Assembly (NCBI GenBank): GCA_965218205.1
Contig: OZ244590.1
Coordinates: 2,232,001 to 2,296,000 of the forward strand
Direction of reading: 5' to 3'
DNA: 64,000 nt
Source: CBDDCA01 sp965218205
GTDB lineage: Bacteria > Spirochaetota > Spirochaetia > WTKD01 > G963693115
The notes beneath the pieces were generated by a model, which saw only the letters and a program-made list of their open reading frames with translations, searched no databases and was not told where the DNA came from. Below are positions 63,337-64,000 of the stretch, piece by piece. The first letter of the stretch is position 1. The number at the start of each line of letters is the position of its first letter. The position numbers and the translations under genes are program-made.

Positions 63337-64000
63337 CTAATAGACACTGCTATCATTAACATTCGCACTTTCCTCTGTAACAATTGCAACACCATTACTC
63401 GTACCAATACGCGAAGCACCTGCTTCAATAAATTGCAGTGCTGTATTATAATCTCGTATTCCTCCAGAAGCCTTAATCTTAACTGAAGAGTGTTCTGTAT
63501 GTTTCTTCATTAGCGCTACATCCTCTAGGGTAGCCCCTCCAGTACTAAAGCCTGTAGATGTTTTTACAAAATCTACTTTTGCTTCACAGCATATTTCACA
63601 CGCTGTTATTTTTTCCTGTTGCGTAAGAAGACAGTTTTCAAGAATAACCTTTAAGACTTTTCCTTCTGTAACAGAACGCAATATCATGAGATCTTTTAAT
63701 ACTTTTTCTTCGTATCCTGACTTTAAGAATGATATGTTCATAACGGTATCTATCTCATCAGCTCCGTCTTTTATTGCTTGTGCGGCTTCTTCATATACCG
63801 CATGAGAAGAAGCAGCTCCTAAAGGAAAATTAACAGTAGAACATATTCTTATACTTGTTCTATCAAGCACAGTACGAACATATGGTATATGAACACTATT
63901 CACACATACACAATAAAAATTATGCTTAATAGCTTGAGTACAATGGAAAGATAGATGAGAAACATTAATATCTTGTTTGAGCAATGTATGATCTATGTAT
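63337..64000 (-). CDS. deoC: Deoxyribose-phosphate aldolase, N-terminus off right edge
   Basis: The frame continues beyond 64000; the visible N-terminus reads IDHTLLKQDI, a conserved DeoC start block, so about 20 residues are missing. Seen: CSTVNFPLGAASSHAV, GADEIDTVMNIS, KVILENCLLTQ, the Schiff-base Lys in VDFVKTSTGFSTGGAT, and KIKASGGIRDY. It cleaves deoxyribose-5-phosphate to glyceraldehyde-3-phosphate and acetaldehyde. Followed by cdd. Confidence 0.95.
   Translation of the reverse strand, partial: YIDHTLLKQDINVSHLSFHCTQAIKHNFYCVCVNSVHIPYVRTVLDRTSIRICSTVNFPLGAASSHAVYEEAAQAIKDGADEIDTVMNISFLKSGYEEKVLKDLMILRSVTEGKVLKVILENCLLTQQEKITACEICCEAKVDFVKTSTGFSTGGATLEDVALMKKHTEHSSVKIKASGGIRDYNTALQFIEAGASRIGTSNGVAIVTEESANVNDSSVY

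Overview
Low-GC DNA, most likely from a diderm host-associated bacterium. I favour a spirochaete of the Treponema/Brevinema/Entomospira kind. The grounds are very large lipoproteins built of fibronectin-III-like units ending in BspA-like DUF285 repeats, poly-G contingency tracts, a YidC with a long periplasmic domain, several lipobox proteins and a saccharolytic, uronate-using metabolism. No rRNA or phylogenetic marker was compared, so the phylum is an inference.

Layout. 1-7405 (minus): the N-terminal 2,442 residues of a giant lipoprotein that runs off the left edge, behind a 15-G tract. 7.5-11.2 kb: an orphan 466-aa gene, then a small EcsC/DUF697-like membrane-protein gene with a 26-A tract in front of it, split by a 1,336-bp IS1595-family element with perfect 8-bp target duplications. 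11.3-21.3 kb: sugar-ABC ATPase, DUF368 transporter, glycosyltransferase, lipoprotein, FGGY kinase, argH, TM2 protein and sdhAB. 21.3-26.4 kb: a complete IS481-like element, then eda-kdgK and uxaC (hexuronate to pyruvate plus glyceraldehyde-3-phosphate) and IS debris. 26.4-29.2 kb: a third Fn3-type lipoprotein, an unknown exported protein and a DDAH-like guanidine hydrolase. 29.2-41.6 kb (all minus): lacZ, tag, a CUT1 permease pair, a complete CUT2 (ribose-type) transporter and two tandem CUT1 binding proteins. The CUT1 system has no local ATPase, and the lone MsmX-like ATPase at 11.3 kb is the obvious candidate to energise it. 41.7-48.7 kb (minus): icd-gltA followed directly by a Type II-like restriction-modification pair, preceded by an orphan hsdR. 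49.0-53.7 kb (minus): a second giant lipoprotein, paralogous to the first, behind a 12-G tract. 53.9-57.1 kb: rpmH-rnpA-yidC-jag. 57.1-64 kb: a HAD phosphatase, lysC-thrC, a BAX-inhibitor-like protein, a GNAT+ASCH pair, cdd and deoC (runs off the right edge).

Most notable: the two giant lipoprotein genes look like phase-variable contingency loci. Each has a good ribosome-binding site and ATG, a homologous short leader, then a G tract inside the leader, then the signal peptide. In this sequence both tracts have lengths that put the signal peptide out of frame (15 G where 14 or 17 is needed; 12 G where 10 or 13 is needed). The loci share near-identical patches several hundred bases long, which suggests gene conversion. 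Two further A-tracts sit in or near promoter spacers. Six genes carry a TATAAT/TATACT box exactly 6 nt upstream of the ATG, which predicts leaderless mRNAs. A short repeat with a conserved peptide (QGLNATKEQKKSKKH-like) occurs five times, next to insertion-sequence scars.
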